From Trichormus_B sp936914905 (lineage in GTDB: Bacteria > Cyanobacteriota > Cyanobacteriia > Cyanobacteriales > Nostocaceae): DNA of 64,000 nt. The position numbers and the translations under genes are program-made. The DNA lies in NCBI RefSeq assembly GCF_039871975.1, contig NZ_JBDPLL010000001.1; one strand, 5' to 3'. The notes below the pieces were generated by a model. It worked only from the letters and a program-made list of their open reading frames with translations, was not told the DNA's origin and ran no database searches. Positions 55,886 through 64,000 of this stretch are shown piece after piece. Positions within the stretch are counted from its first letter, which is position 1, and each line of letters starts with the position of its first letter.

Positions 55886-58536
55886 ATGATTTTTTCCCTC
55901 GATCAGAGTGAGAAACAAAAAGCTTTATCTAGAATGATTGCCCGGATTCGGGAATCTCTAGATATAGAAACCATATTCAAAATAACAGTCACAGAAGTAC
56001 GTCAGTTACTCAACACAGATAGGGTTGGCGTATTTCGATTTTATCCTGATTTGGAATGGGAAGGGGAATTTCTTTATGAAGATGTAGGCACAGGATGGAT
56101 ATTTATATTAGCTACCAAACTCCATGACCACTGCTTTGCTGAAGAGTTTACCGAACTTTATCAGGAAGGGAGAATTAAAGCCATATCGGATATTTATGAA
56201 GATGTTGCCACAGATTATCACTTCACAATGCTGGAAAAATTTCAAGTACGTGCCAACATAGCTGTACCCCTAATAAAATGGAAAGATTTATGGGGATTAC
56301 TGTGTATTCATCAGTGTAATAAACCACAACAATGGGAAGCATCAGAAATTGAATTTGTTCAATTAATAGCCGAATATTTGGGAGTTGCTTTACAACAGGC
56401 AGATTATATAGAACAGATGAAATTACAGTCGGCCCAGCTTGCACAAGCTAAAGCTAGAGAAAAAGCCGCAGAATGGCAAAAAACCATAGCATGAACCATA
56501 GAAAAGATTCGTTAGTCTCTAGATTTAGAAAGCATTTTTCGCACCACCACCGAAGAACTCAGACTATTACTAAATAGTGATCGCGTTTCTATTTATCGTT
56601 TCAATCCTGACTGGAGTGGTGAATTTGTGTTTGAATCTATCACATCAGGTTGTGTTACTCTTATGCAAGAACAACAGTTACAGTATCCCGAATTAAGAGA
56701 CAACATTAGCAACTGTAACTTAAAAGAATTAGTTGAACCACCCACTGATACATATTTTCATGATACAGGAGGAGGTCAGTTTGCTAAAGGAGAAATATAC
56801 CGGATTTGTAATGATATTTATAGTGCCGGTTTTAACGAATGCTACCTCAGAATTTTAGAAAGCTATCAAGCCAGAGCTTATGTAATAGTTGCAATTCTTT
56901 ATAACCATAAAACCATAAAATTTGGGGGTTATTAGCCGTTTATCAAAACACAGGAACTAGAGATTGGCAAGAAGATGAAATTTATCTACTCACCCAGGTT
57001 AGTTCTCAATTAGGTATAGCATTACAGCAAACTGAATCATTGAGACAAATGCAAATTCAAGCTTAGAAACTTGCTAAAGCTGCGGAGAAGGGAAAGCAGC
57101 AGAAAGAGAAAAAGCTTTAGCTGCAACTGTAGGAAGAATTCGCCAGTCTCTTGATCTAAATACTATTTTTGCTACCAGTACTCAAGAAGTCTTGCGGTTA
57201 TTAGAAGTTGATCGCGTCACAATTTACCGATTTCGTCCAGATGGGAGTGGTGAATTTGTGTCCGAGTCATTAGCTTATGGATGGAAATCATTACAGGAAC
57301 TTGTGCCAGTAATTGCAGATGATTATCTACGATTAATTGTAAGAGAAGACTCTACCAACGGTGAAATAATCGTTGTTGATGACATATCTGCCACAAATAT
57401 TCGTATTCCTCATATTGCCTTAATTACACCAACAGAAACCAGAGCATATATGATTGTGCCAATTTTTCAAGGAGAAAAACTCTAAGGAGAAAAACTCTAA
57501 GGAGAAAAACTCTGGGGATTATTGGCAGCTTGTCAACATTCTCAACACCGTGATTGGCAGAAAGATGAGGTAAATTTGTTAGTGCAGATTGGTTCTTAAT
57601 TAGGAGTAGGACTCCAGCAAGCCGAATTGTTACAAAAACCCAACGCTAAAAAGAAGAAATTACCCAAACTCTCAAGGAATTACAAGCAACTCAAAGCCAG
57701 TTAATTCAAAGTGAAAAAAGGCCGGTTTAGGTCAATTAGTAGCTAGTTTAGCACATGAGATTAACAACCCGATTAGTTTTATTTACGATAATATTCCTTA
57801 TGTTACTAATCATATGGAAGATTTATTGCATTTAGTGTGTCTATATCATAAAAATCATCCTCAATCAACACAAGAGATTGCACAGCAAGCAGCAGATATA
57901 GATTTAGATTTTATTGCTGATGATTTGCCGAAAATGCTCAATTCCATGATGAGTGCTGCAAACAGAATCAGAGAATTAGTGCTTTCATTAAGGAATTTCG
58001 CACGCCTTGATGAAGCAGAAAAAACCTGTTAACTTACATGAAGGGATAGACAGTACACTTTTAATTCTCCAAAATTGTCTCCAACAATAGGCAGATTTTC
58101 CTGCTATTGAAATTGTGAAGGAGTATGGTAATTTACCTCCAGTCTTTTGCTATGGAGCTCAGATGAATCAGGTGTTTATGAATATTATCAATAATGCGAT
58201 TTGGTCAATAATGCAATTTGGGCGCTAGAAAAATTATTAGCAGATAGCAGATTAGCTGAAAAGCCTAAAATTTGGATTCGTACACAAGTTACAGATTGGA
58301 ATTCTATTTTGATTTGGATTGCTGACAATGGTTATGGGATCAAGAAAGGCATGGCATCACGCATTTTTGAACCCTTCTTTACCACGAAAGAACCAGGACA
58401 AGGTACTGGTTTAGGATTGTCTATTAGCTATCAAATTATTGTCGAAAAACATGGTGGTCAGATTAACTGTATTTCAGAACCTGGTAAGAGTTGTGAGTTT
58501 TGGATTGAAATTCCCATGACTGAAAATATGGTGTAA
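55886..58536 (+). pseudogene. Multi-GAF sensor histidine kinase, degraded
   Basis: Three GAF domains in tandem: the first at about 55920-56400 (ARIRESLDIETIFKITVTEV, LLNTDRVGVFRFYPDLEWEG), the second after TGA/TAG stops at about 56510-57040 (LLLNSDRVSIYRFNPDWSGE), the third at about 57120-57600 (VDRVTIYRFRPDGSGEFVSE, ATNIRIPHIALITPTETRAY). Then comes an HisKA-like segment (LVASLAHEINNPISFIYDNI, with H-E-I-N-N-P) and an HATPase domain (NAIWALEKLLADSRLAEKPK, IADNGYGIKKGMASRIFEPF, FTTKEPGQGTGLGLSISYQI). At least eight stops or frameshifts, including a 17-bp tandem repeat 'aaggagaaaaactcta' near 57473-57510. The kinase is dead as a whole. Confidence 0.8.
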
Positions 58537-58550
58537 GGAAGATGAGGGAG

Positions 58551-58608
58551 ATGGGGAAGTAACTTTCCCAATGCCCAATATGGGGAAGTTACTTTCCCAA
58601 TGCCGAAT
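58551..58608. repeat. 29-bp direct tandem repeat
   Basis: atggggaagtaactttccca with atgcccaat, two units (58551-58579 and 58580-58608) with two substitutions. Confidence 0.85.
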
Positions 58609-58641
58609 GCCCAATCCCCTTTGTAAAATGGAGTTTTAAAT

Positions 58642-58851
58642 ATGAAACGTTATATGCCTTTGATACTTATTGGTGTTATCTTATTTGTAGCCGGAGGAGA
58701 TAAGGTTTTTCCTGGTGCTGTTGGGAAAGTGAGTACCCAAACTCGGACATATGTAAATAACTTTCTGATCGGTAGATTTCCTTCCTGGAAACCGAAAATA
58801 AATCCCTATGGAAGAACGGAACGGGAACTACAGGAAACAGAACAAAAGTAG
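58642..58851 (+). CDS. Hypothetical small exported or membrane protein
   Basis: 69 aa: MKRYMPLILIGVILFVAGGD forms an N-terminal signal or membrane anchor, followed by FPGAVGKVSTQTRTYVNNFL and a basic, polar tail. ATG 58642 follows ATGGAGTTTTAAAT, with GGAG as ribosome site. Such short proteins are conserved in filamentous cyanobacteria, but no function is known to me. Confidence 0.6.
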   Translation: MKRYMPLILIGVILFVAGGDKVFPGAVGKVSTQTRTYVNNFLIGRFPSWKPKINPYGRTERELQETEQK

Positions 58852-59110
58852 TGTTGTAAGCATTCAGCTAATACCTAACGGCACCCTACGCAAACAGCTA
58901 TCAGTAGTCAGCTTTTTCAGGCTAACGCCAAAAATACCTATTTGATAATTAACCAATTTCTCAAACATTCTGACTCCTGATAATTGATAACTGATAACTA
59001 AATCACCAGAAAAAATATGAGTATTTACCTCAAGACTTCCTCACAAAATAGCTCTATATTTTAGATCATTCAAGTTATTGAGCTGATATCCACAGATTCT
59101 AGAACTGGGC

Positions 59111-59262
59111 TAGTACAGCAGGGTGTAAATAAACAACCCATTCCAAATCTATGAAATGCTTACGCTGTATTCATTTTCACTTCTGTGCCTCTTTCGGAGG
59201 AACTTCCTTAACGCGCTGCCTAGGCTCTATTTTGACTTTTGACTTCCGCCCTGCTGTACTAG
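59111..59262. repeat. MITE-like dispersed repeat, copy 4, with complete inverted ends
   Basis: 152 bp. The left end TAGTACAGCAGGGTGTAAAT and the right end (reverse complement TAGTACAGCAGGGCGGAAGT) form a 15-bp terminal inverted repeat with one mismatch. It contains cattccaaatct and cgctgtattcatttt, shared with the other three copies. The TA at each outer edge would fit a TA-target insertion. Confidence 0.8.
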
Positions 59263-59276
59263 GTTATGAGGTAGTT

Positions 59277-59770
59277 ATGAGTACATTATCATCATCTCCA
59301 AAACCACTCTGTTCCTCTATGTACAGACCAGTAACTTGTTGGCGATTTGGGCGATCGCTTGGTATTGATCCTATTGGGTTAAGATCTAGCCGTTCTTTTA
59401 ACTGTATATATTGTCAGTTAGGGAATATTCAATAGGAAACTACTAAACGGCAAATTTTTGTTTCTAGTAGCCAAGTTATTTCTGATTTGTAAGCGATCAC
59501 GCAAAAGGAATTACACATAGATATAGTAACTGTTAGTGGTAGTGGTGAACCTACCCTCGCACTGAATTTAGAGGAAATTCTAGCTGCTACAAAAAAATTT
59601 TCAAACAACCAAAAGCGGTATTGACCAATGGCACTTTACTAGGTGATAAATCTGTCCGTGATGCTTTAAAACTACCAGATATTGTCGCTGTCAAACTAGA
59701 TTATATTTCGTTAAATTAACTACGGCAGATCAATCATCCTCTAGAGACAATTGATTTACCAGATACAGTA
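59277..59770 (+). pseudogene. Radical SAM protein, degraded
   Basis: From ATG 59277: MSTLSSSPKPLCSSMYRPVT, CWRFGRSLGIDPIGLRSSRS, FNCIYCQLGNIQ, stop. The expected motif is CSFNCVYC; the first cluster Cys is Arg here. Continuing frames read KELHIDIVTVSGSGEPTLAL, NLEEILAATKKF and DAL-like fragments to about 59720. The family is the cyanobacterial radical SAM group with 'SWRFGRSLGIDPIG'. Broken cluster site and several stops; not functional. Confidence 0.7.
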
Positions 59771-60031
59771 GGAGTCAGGAGTAAAACTCTCTTGCTATCT
59801 AGGTTTCAATTTAGATCCTGTACCTCATTGATCTGCAATCTGTTCTATTATCCAAGGAATTAAATTATTTAGATAAGTAGGAAGGCACAAAAAAACCGTA
59901 GACGCGCAGCGGCTTCTCGGAGAGTAGTATGTAACGAAAAGTAAAATTCACCAAAACCTCTTTCCTACACCCTTATACCCTTTTCAACGCTGACCGCTGC
60001 TGTACTACTTTCAATTAAGGAGTTAATAAAG

Positions 60032-60655
60032 ATGGAAACAAAGTTCACGGAAGCATTGTTAGCACAGCAAGAAATTCCTGCTGGTTATCTCAATATTATG
60101 GGTTATGTTGATCAATCAGAAGTCAACGGTCCTGGTTGTCGTGCTGTGGTGTGGGTGCAAGGCTGTCCTCGTGAGTGTGCTGGTTGCTTTAATCCTGACT
60201 CTTGGAGATTTGAGATTAACCAGCTAGTTACTATAGATTCCTTAGCCGCAGATATTCTCAAAAATCCCCATAACACAGGTGTAACTTTCTCTGGTGGTGA
60301 ACCATTTTGGCAAGCATTGGCATTGGCTAACTTAGCACATAAAGTCAAAGCTGCTGGATTAAATATCATGGCTTTTACTGGTTTTACCCTGAAGCAACTG
60401 CAATCTGAATCAGCACCTCCAGGTTCTCAAGAATTGTTAGAACAATTAGATATTTTAATTGACGGGCCTTTTGTTGAGTCTGAAGCCATTAATTCTCCCT
60501 TATCTCCCGTTTCTTCTAGAAATCAACAGGTTCATGTATTTAACCCAGAATTTAAAGATCAAATTAGCTGGGCTAGTGACCAAATAGAAGTTCACGTCCT
60601 CAAAGATGGTGATCGCATTGTGACTGGTTATCAAGGTTGGTTAGAACTGACTTAA
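60032..60655 (+). CDS. NrdG-like radical SAM activating protein
   Basis: 207 aa. The 4Fe-4S motif CPRECAGC (Cys45, Cys49, Cys52) follows RAVVWVQGC, and GVTFSGGEPFWQALALANLA is the SAM-binding GGE region. This is the architecture of anaerobic ribonucleotide reductase activase (NrdG) and related 4Fe-4S single-cluster proteins. The C-terminal part (SRNQQVHVFNPEFKDQISWA) is longer than in NrdG, so the client enzyme is uncertain. Start ATG 60032 follows TAAGGAG. No anaerobic reductase gene is nearby. Confidence 0.8.
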   Translation: METKFTEALLAQQEIPAGYLNIMGYVDQSEVNGPGCRAVVWVQGCPRECAGCFNPDSWRFEINQLVTIDSLAADILKNPHNTGVTFSGGEPFWQALALANLAHKVKAAGLNIMAFTGFTLKQLQSESAPPGSQELLEQLDILIDGPFVESEAINSPLSPVSSRNQQVHVFNPEFKDQISWASDQIEVHVLKDGDRIVTGYQGWLELT

Positions 60656-61621
60656 ACCGGAAATTGACCCCATCGTTATGAGTTTATGGCTACACCGAAA
60701 ATCCTGTCACATATAGCGTTGGTCTCCAAAAGGTAAATAGATGAGAAATCGCTCCTAACTTACCATCTTGCTCATTGATGATGGTATCGAAGATAGATAG
60801 TTGTGTCGTCGCTTTTTCCAACAGAAGCAATTACATGGTGTCAGCAGGAAATACCAGATATCATTTTACTGGATTTTTTGTTGCCAGATGGTGATGGGTT
60901 AGAATTGGTTGCAGAATTTAGGCAAAAGTTCAGCAATAGTCAATCGTCCATAATTATGCTGACAGGAGAAGGGGATGAAATTATTGCTGTCAGTCCCATG
61001 AAAAGTGGTGTCCAAAATTATCTAATCAAAGGTCAACTCAGTGCTCAAATTCTGGAACGTGCGATTCATTAAATAGTGGAACGGATGTATTTAACTACAC
61101 AAATAGAACAAAGTCGGGAACAACAACAAATAATTGCTGCTGTGGTTTTGCGAATTCGTCAGTCTCTCCAGTTAGAAGAGATTCTACCTGCAATAGCCAC
61201 TGAACTGCGCCAGTTTCTCAAAGCCAGGTGGTAATAGGGAACAACGCGATTTTGTGAGGTGGGGCAAAAAGTGTGCGCTCGCTAAACCCAAAACAGACAT
61301 CAATAAAGATAATTTACCGTACAATTAAAAATTGTATACATACAAGTTCTCAATTTAAGAATTAAAGGAAACAGTAAATTTTGGTTAAAAGAAAATGTGG
61401 AAATTATGTGACATCTTCGTTGTCAATGGATAGCTGGAAGTTGGCATAATTTCTGTAATTCCATTTTTACCTCTTCTATTTATCTTCAAACTGTCTAATA
61501 TTTTATCCCTACAACTCCCATTTAACAGAATTCTCTGTACTAATGAATACCTGCTTATTTGATTACTGACGTAAGGAGCTTATTCCCACCACCCACAAAT
61601 TATTGAATCCAAGTCTTCTTA

Positions 61622-62483
61622 AGAAAGTGGATTAAATTTAAATAAGGTGTAAGAGTGCCAATAAGATCTATACACTAAAAGGGTAGATGGAGAACTGGTA
61701 GATGATGGGCCCTGACCCTGGTGAAATTGAAGTTAAAATGCAACAATACTATAAGTCTTTGTCAGAGAAGGATCACCGTATATGGGCGGCGATTGAAGCC
61801 CTAAAATTAGGGTAGGTCGGGCAGGCATAGATCCGCGGCTTGCTGTTATGCCATCATGAAACCTGAAAGTTGAGCTTGGGGGAACTTGAGGAAGAAAAGG
61901 TGGTTGAGCAGGAGGAGATTCGCCAACCCGGAGGTGGAGGTAAATCAGCCTTTGAGAGGATTCCCTCCTCANNNNNNNNNNNNNNNNNNNNNNNNNNNNN
62001 NNNNNNNNNNNNNNNNNNNNNNNNNNNNNNNNNNNNNNNNNNNNNNNNNNNNNNNNNNNNNNNNNNNNNNNAAGGTACCTTTTTATGGAGCAAACTTGAT
62101 TCTGCTCTGATGTGATGGGGGCCCTAGTAATAGCTCTCCCTATTACATCTTCACACAGGACTTACAGGCCTTAGTTAATGAACTGGGTATGGAAATTCTC
62201 ATCCCTCATTATCCCCCCCTACAGCTCCAAGTACAATCCTCGTATTTCTCCCCTGTGTCAGGGGCTGATTTTTGAGAGTGTCCAGACTGTAAAAGACCTT
62301 ATGGCAACGGCAACCACCCGAACTGGACTCAAACTCTTGACTACCATTCTCTATAACACCTATCAAACCGGCCAAAAGTGGCTCTTTACTTCAAATCAAA
62401 TCTGAAGATTGTTTTTGATGAGTTCTTGCCCCAATGGAATTACACCCCTAAACCACAGTTACAGGTTATTTAATCCACTATCC
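61622..62483 (+). mobile_element. ISAzo13-family element nested in the 61237-62637 element
   Basis: The left end is AGAAAGTGGATTAAATTTAA at 61622 (first G mutated, 6-bp internal duplication), the right end ...TTATTTAATCCACTATCC at 62483, with TTA on both sides (61619-61621, 62484-62486). Transposase: GPDPGEIEVKMQQYYKSLSE, IWAAIEALKLG, then TAG, TAG and TGA at the same places as in the 31395 copy, ELEEEKVVEQEEIRQPGGGG, SAFERIPSS, gap 61972-62071, then QDLQALVNELGMEI and a frameshifted C-terminus. Inactive. Confidence 0.85.
61972..62071. other. Assembly gap (100 N) in the nested ISAzo13 copy
   Basis: Exactly 100 N within the transposase; true length unknown. Confidence 0.95.
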
Positions 62484-62902
62484 TTAGGATATTTTGAGAA
62501 GATACTTTATCTTGCAATTTTATTTGTTTGATATGATTTATTTTACTTTAATTCCAGAAAAATATTTTAGCGATGTCTGTGGTTGGCGTAGCTAAAAACA
62601 CACTTTTTGCCCCACCTCACAAAATCGTGTTGCTCCCGTGGTAATATATCAATCTTACCCAGATATGAGTGGTACTCTATAGGGTTAAATCGTTTTATGC
62701 TATCATCACTATCAATATAGCCAACAATCCAAATATTCGTAAATAAATGAGATTCAAACAAATTGAGGATTTGATTAATAGGACTCATAGTTATACCTTT
62801 TGTACTCTGAACGACTATCTCTGTTTAGAAGGTAATATTAGATTGTTTAACTAAACATACTCAGCGAGGCGCTTGGAAACCTTATTTATTTCCGGCTCGG
62901 AA

Positions 62903-63433
62903 CTACTTACTCGACTCGATATTATAAAGTCGAGTAGGATATTCCTGATAACTTTCGTCATTCACAATATCTGGTTGCAAGTCTACAAGAGCATCTAGTA
63001 CGACTAGGACAAATTGGAGCCACTCTCCTATAAATTCATCAGATGTAACCGGAATCCCAGTATTGGGCAAAAACTGGAACTTTTCACCCGAACCGGGTGT
63101 AGTTTCAAAGCTGATCATGATTTTATCACCTTGCCGCTCGATCAAGATTCCCACAGCAGTACCCTGTTCGAAGAAATCAAATTCCACTGGTGATTTCGTG
63201 TCAGTCGTCAGTTGTTTCAAGACAACAGGAATGTCTTCAAATATAGTAGATAGGTCTGGACGCAGGTCAAAGCAGGCATCATGCTCCTGAACATTGATAA
63301 CAAACTCTTCCTCATAAATTGAAAGGAAATAGTTTAGAGATATAAAAACTCTAGTTGCGTCCACCATCTCTACACAATAACCTGGTTTGCTTAAGTGTTC
63401 CCACCAGTAAGATATCTCGAATGCTTGACTCAT
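62903..63433 (-). CDS. Hypothetical protein
   Basis: 176 aa: MSQAFEISYWWEHLSKPGYC, VEMVDATRVFISLNYFLSIY, CFDLRPDLSTIFEDIPVVLK, FDFFEQGTAVGILIERQGDK and a C-terminal acidic helix (LQFVLVVLDALVDLQPDIVN). Acidic, soluble, no signal peptide or TM segment. The style (small acidic protein, next to a short gene ending 12 bp before it) is like immunity or adaptor proteins, but I do not recognise the family and propose no function. It appears intact. Confidence 0.6.
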   Translation of the reverse strand: MSQAFEISYWWEHLSKPGYCVEMVDATRVFISLNYFLSIYEEEFVINVQEHDACFDLRPDLSTIFEDIPVVLKQLTTDTKSPVEFDFFEQGTAVGILIERQGDKIMISFETTPGSGEKFQFLPNTGIPVTSDEFIGEWLQFVLVVLDALVDLQPDIVNDESYQEYPTRLYNIESSK

Positions 63434-63445
63434 ATGCTCACTATC

Positions 63446-63586
63446 TCAATTAAAAGGATACGCGGTTTTTAAGATTAGCTCCTTGCTGCGGATAACCTTG
63501 ACAATCATTACGTCTTTGAGGACTGTACCATCAGGCAGATAGAGAACTTTAGTCTTGGCTTCCATGGGGAATAATTGGCATTCCAT
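63446..63586 (-). CDS. Hypothetical short protein upstream of the 62903-63433 gene
   Basis: 46 aa: MECQLFPMEAKTKVLYLPDG, TVLKDVMIVKVIRSKELILK, TAYPFN. ATG 63586 (an alternative start is the Met of MEAKTK). The stop is 12 bp before the next start, so the two may be cotranscribed. An adjacent frame also reads protein-like (LADQEWFKTV, stop, EEYRDGMPIIPHGSQD), which suggests that this region contains the worn end of another gene. Confidence 0.4.
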   Translation of the reverse strand: MECQLFPMEAKTKVLYLPDGTVLKDVMIVKVIRSKELILKTAYPFN

Positions 63587-63747
63587 CTCGGTATTCTTCT
63601 TATACAGTCTTAAACCATTCTTGGTCAGCTAGATATTTAGATTAAGCCTTACTATAGTTGATAAAATGCAGGAAATAAGCCTTGATACCATGAAAACTTA
63701 AACACTTTCTAGATTATTCTAAATCCTTCTAAATCCTTCTCTTCTTC

Positions 63748-63775
63748 CTTCTGACTCCTGACTCCTGACTTCTAA
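63748..63775. repeat. 7-bp tandem repeat (tgactcc)
   Basis: ctgactcctgactcctgact, three to four units. The same heptamer occurs near 10106, 38910 and 45820. Confidence 0.75.
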
Positions 63776-63793
63776 TCGTCACGAACAACTTTT

Positions 63794-64000
63794 TCAGCAA
63801 GCCCTACTTAATGGTGATTTCATCCACTGGTAAGCAACAAAAATTAATAATAAACCAATCGAAAATAAAACTGCCATTAGAACAATTTGGTACCAGAAAA
63901 TATGTGGTAATAGTAAATCTAAAACTAAGTGCATTAAGTTCATAACGCCATAAAATATAGTCAAGCCAAAATGCGTGACTCGATAGCGTTTATTTTCAGT
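63794..64000 (-). CDS. Membrane protein, C-terminal part (runs off the window)
   Basis: The minus-strand frame is open at the window edge and ends at TGA 63794: RYRVTHFGLTIFYGVMNLMH, LVLDLLLPHIFWYQIVLMAV, LFSIGLLLIFVAYQWMKSPL, SRAC. Two or three hydrophobic helices. The family cannot be determined from this part. Confidence 0.5.
   Translation of the reverse strand, partial: TENKRYRVTHFGLTIFYGVMNLMHLVLDLLLPHIFWYQIVLMAVLFSIGLLLIFVAYQWMKSPLSRAC

Larger units (their letters stand above)
61237..62637. mobile_element. Unassigned element with 39-bp inverted ends and a 9-bp target duplication, carrying a nested ISAzo13 copy
   Basis: Left end 61237-61275 and right end 62599-62637 are inverted repeats with two mismatches in 39 bp (outer sequence GGGA(A/G)CAAC(G/A)CGATTTTG). 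GTGGTAATA is present directly outside both ends (61228-61236 and 62638-62646). Subtracting the ISAzo13 copy leaves about 540 bp with no coding capacity I can see, so it is a non-autonomous (MITE-like) element. The autonomous family is unknown to me; 9-bp duplications occur in several IS families. Confidence 0.75.
60741..62690 (+). pseudogene. Response regulator-GAF protein, broken and split by a composite insertion
   Basis: Receiver domain: ILLIDDGIED, stop, then after a shift TEAITWCQQEIPDIILLDFL, LPDGDGLELVAEFRQKF, IIMLTGEGDEIIAVSPMKSG, VQNYLIKGQL; the phospho-Asp is in LLDFLLPD and Lys in IKGQ. Another stop precedes a GAF start: VVLRIRQSLQLEEILPAIAT, ELRQFLKA. The insertion at 61237-62637 follows; beyond it VVIYQSYPDMSG continues the GAF domain ('ADRVVIYQ-x-x-PDMSG') in the appropriate frame. 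The gene then decays. It would be an orphan receiver/GAF signalling protein. Confidence 0.65.

Noticed and set aside
62567..62788. Minus-strand 73-aa frame starting MSPINQILNLFESHLFTN
   Set aside because: Its second half crosses the 9-bp duplication into the inserted element, and part of it is antisense to the GAF segment VVIYQSYPDMSG. The first half might be a gene start, but nothing supports it.
1..64000. tRNA, rRNA and CRISPR arrays
   Set aside because: By eye I found no T-loop-like GTTCGA(N)TC context with a matching acceptor stem, no rRNA sequence, and no repeat-spacer pattern; the short tandem repeats have no unique spacers. A covariance-model scan would be needed to be certain.

Overview
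The window comes from a filamentous, probably heterocyst-forming cyanobacterium with an eroding genome. The lineage call rests on photosynthesis and respiration genes (ndhF, ndhD, rbcR, petF, petN, por, psb27, bvdR), frequent GCGATCGC (HIP1) octamers, 7-bp short tandem repeats of the gtcatta / ctgacta / tgactcc type, and low GC. About half of the recognisable genes carry in-frame stops, frameshifts or truncations, and insertion sequences are dense. This is reminiscent of symbiotic or reduced Nostocales such as 'Nostoc azollae', but the species is an inference. Four gaps of exactly 100 N (9490-9589, 31816-31915, 47206-47305, 61972-62071) all lie inside IS copies, so this is a draft scaffold broken at repeats.

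Layout. 0-2.8 kb: broken nitroreductase and a broken kinase/substrate-binding fusion. 2.8-8.4 kb: intact core block of rbcR, nnrU, a thioredoxin-like gene and ndhF. 8.4-10.1 kb: a deleted ISAzo13-family copy and an IS701-family copy. 10.1-16.3 kb: mostly intact membrane, small and stress genes (YtxH, DUF948-like, TPM-domain protein, msrB, class II amidotransferase). 16.7-19.4 kb: decayed ISAs1 and IS5-type transposases. 19.9-23.8 kb: proS converging on avtA-rimM. 24.1-32.3 kb: ndhD, detached and inverted relative to ndhF, plus a wrecked AAA ATPase/subtilase defence pair (IetAS-like) and an antitoxin remnant, broken up by two ISKra4 copies, an ISAzo13 copy and an IS701 fragment. 32.7-36.1 kb: DUF1350 protein, a partner-switching phosphatase/STAS pair, and an HTH-GrpE protein. 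36.3-38.5 kb: a chimeric sulfiredoxin-Dps remnant with a 189-bp tandem duplication, and a broken SpoIID/LytB gene. 39-41.6 kb: petF, bvdR, map. 42.4-43.9 kb: a second decayed defence system (Septu/PtuAB-like) whose tail is fused to a carboxymuconolactone-decarboxylase-type gene. 44.3-49.6 kb: pentapeptide-repeat protein, por, ISAzo13, psb27, cofH. 49.6-54.3 kb: two broken membrane glycosyltransferases and an intact GT2-GtrA protein. 54.3-64 kb: frameshifted exonuclease, petN, broken multi-GAF kinase, broken radical SAM gene, intact NrdG-like activase, a REC-GAF gene split by a 1.4-kb composite insertion, and hypothetical genes.

The strongest new-looking signals are: two decayed anti-phage systems; an unassigned inverted-repeat element (39-bp ends, 9-bp target duplication) that itself contains an ISAzo13 copy; a MITE-like family with ends near TAGTACAGCAGGG, four copies; ISAzo13 copies flanked by TTA target duplications and sharing the same internal stop codons; and the break-up of the usual ndhF-ndhD pair.
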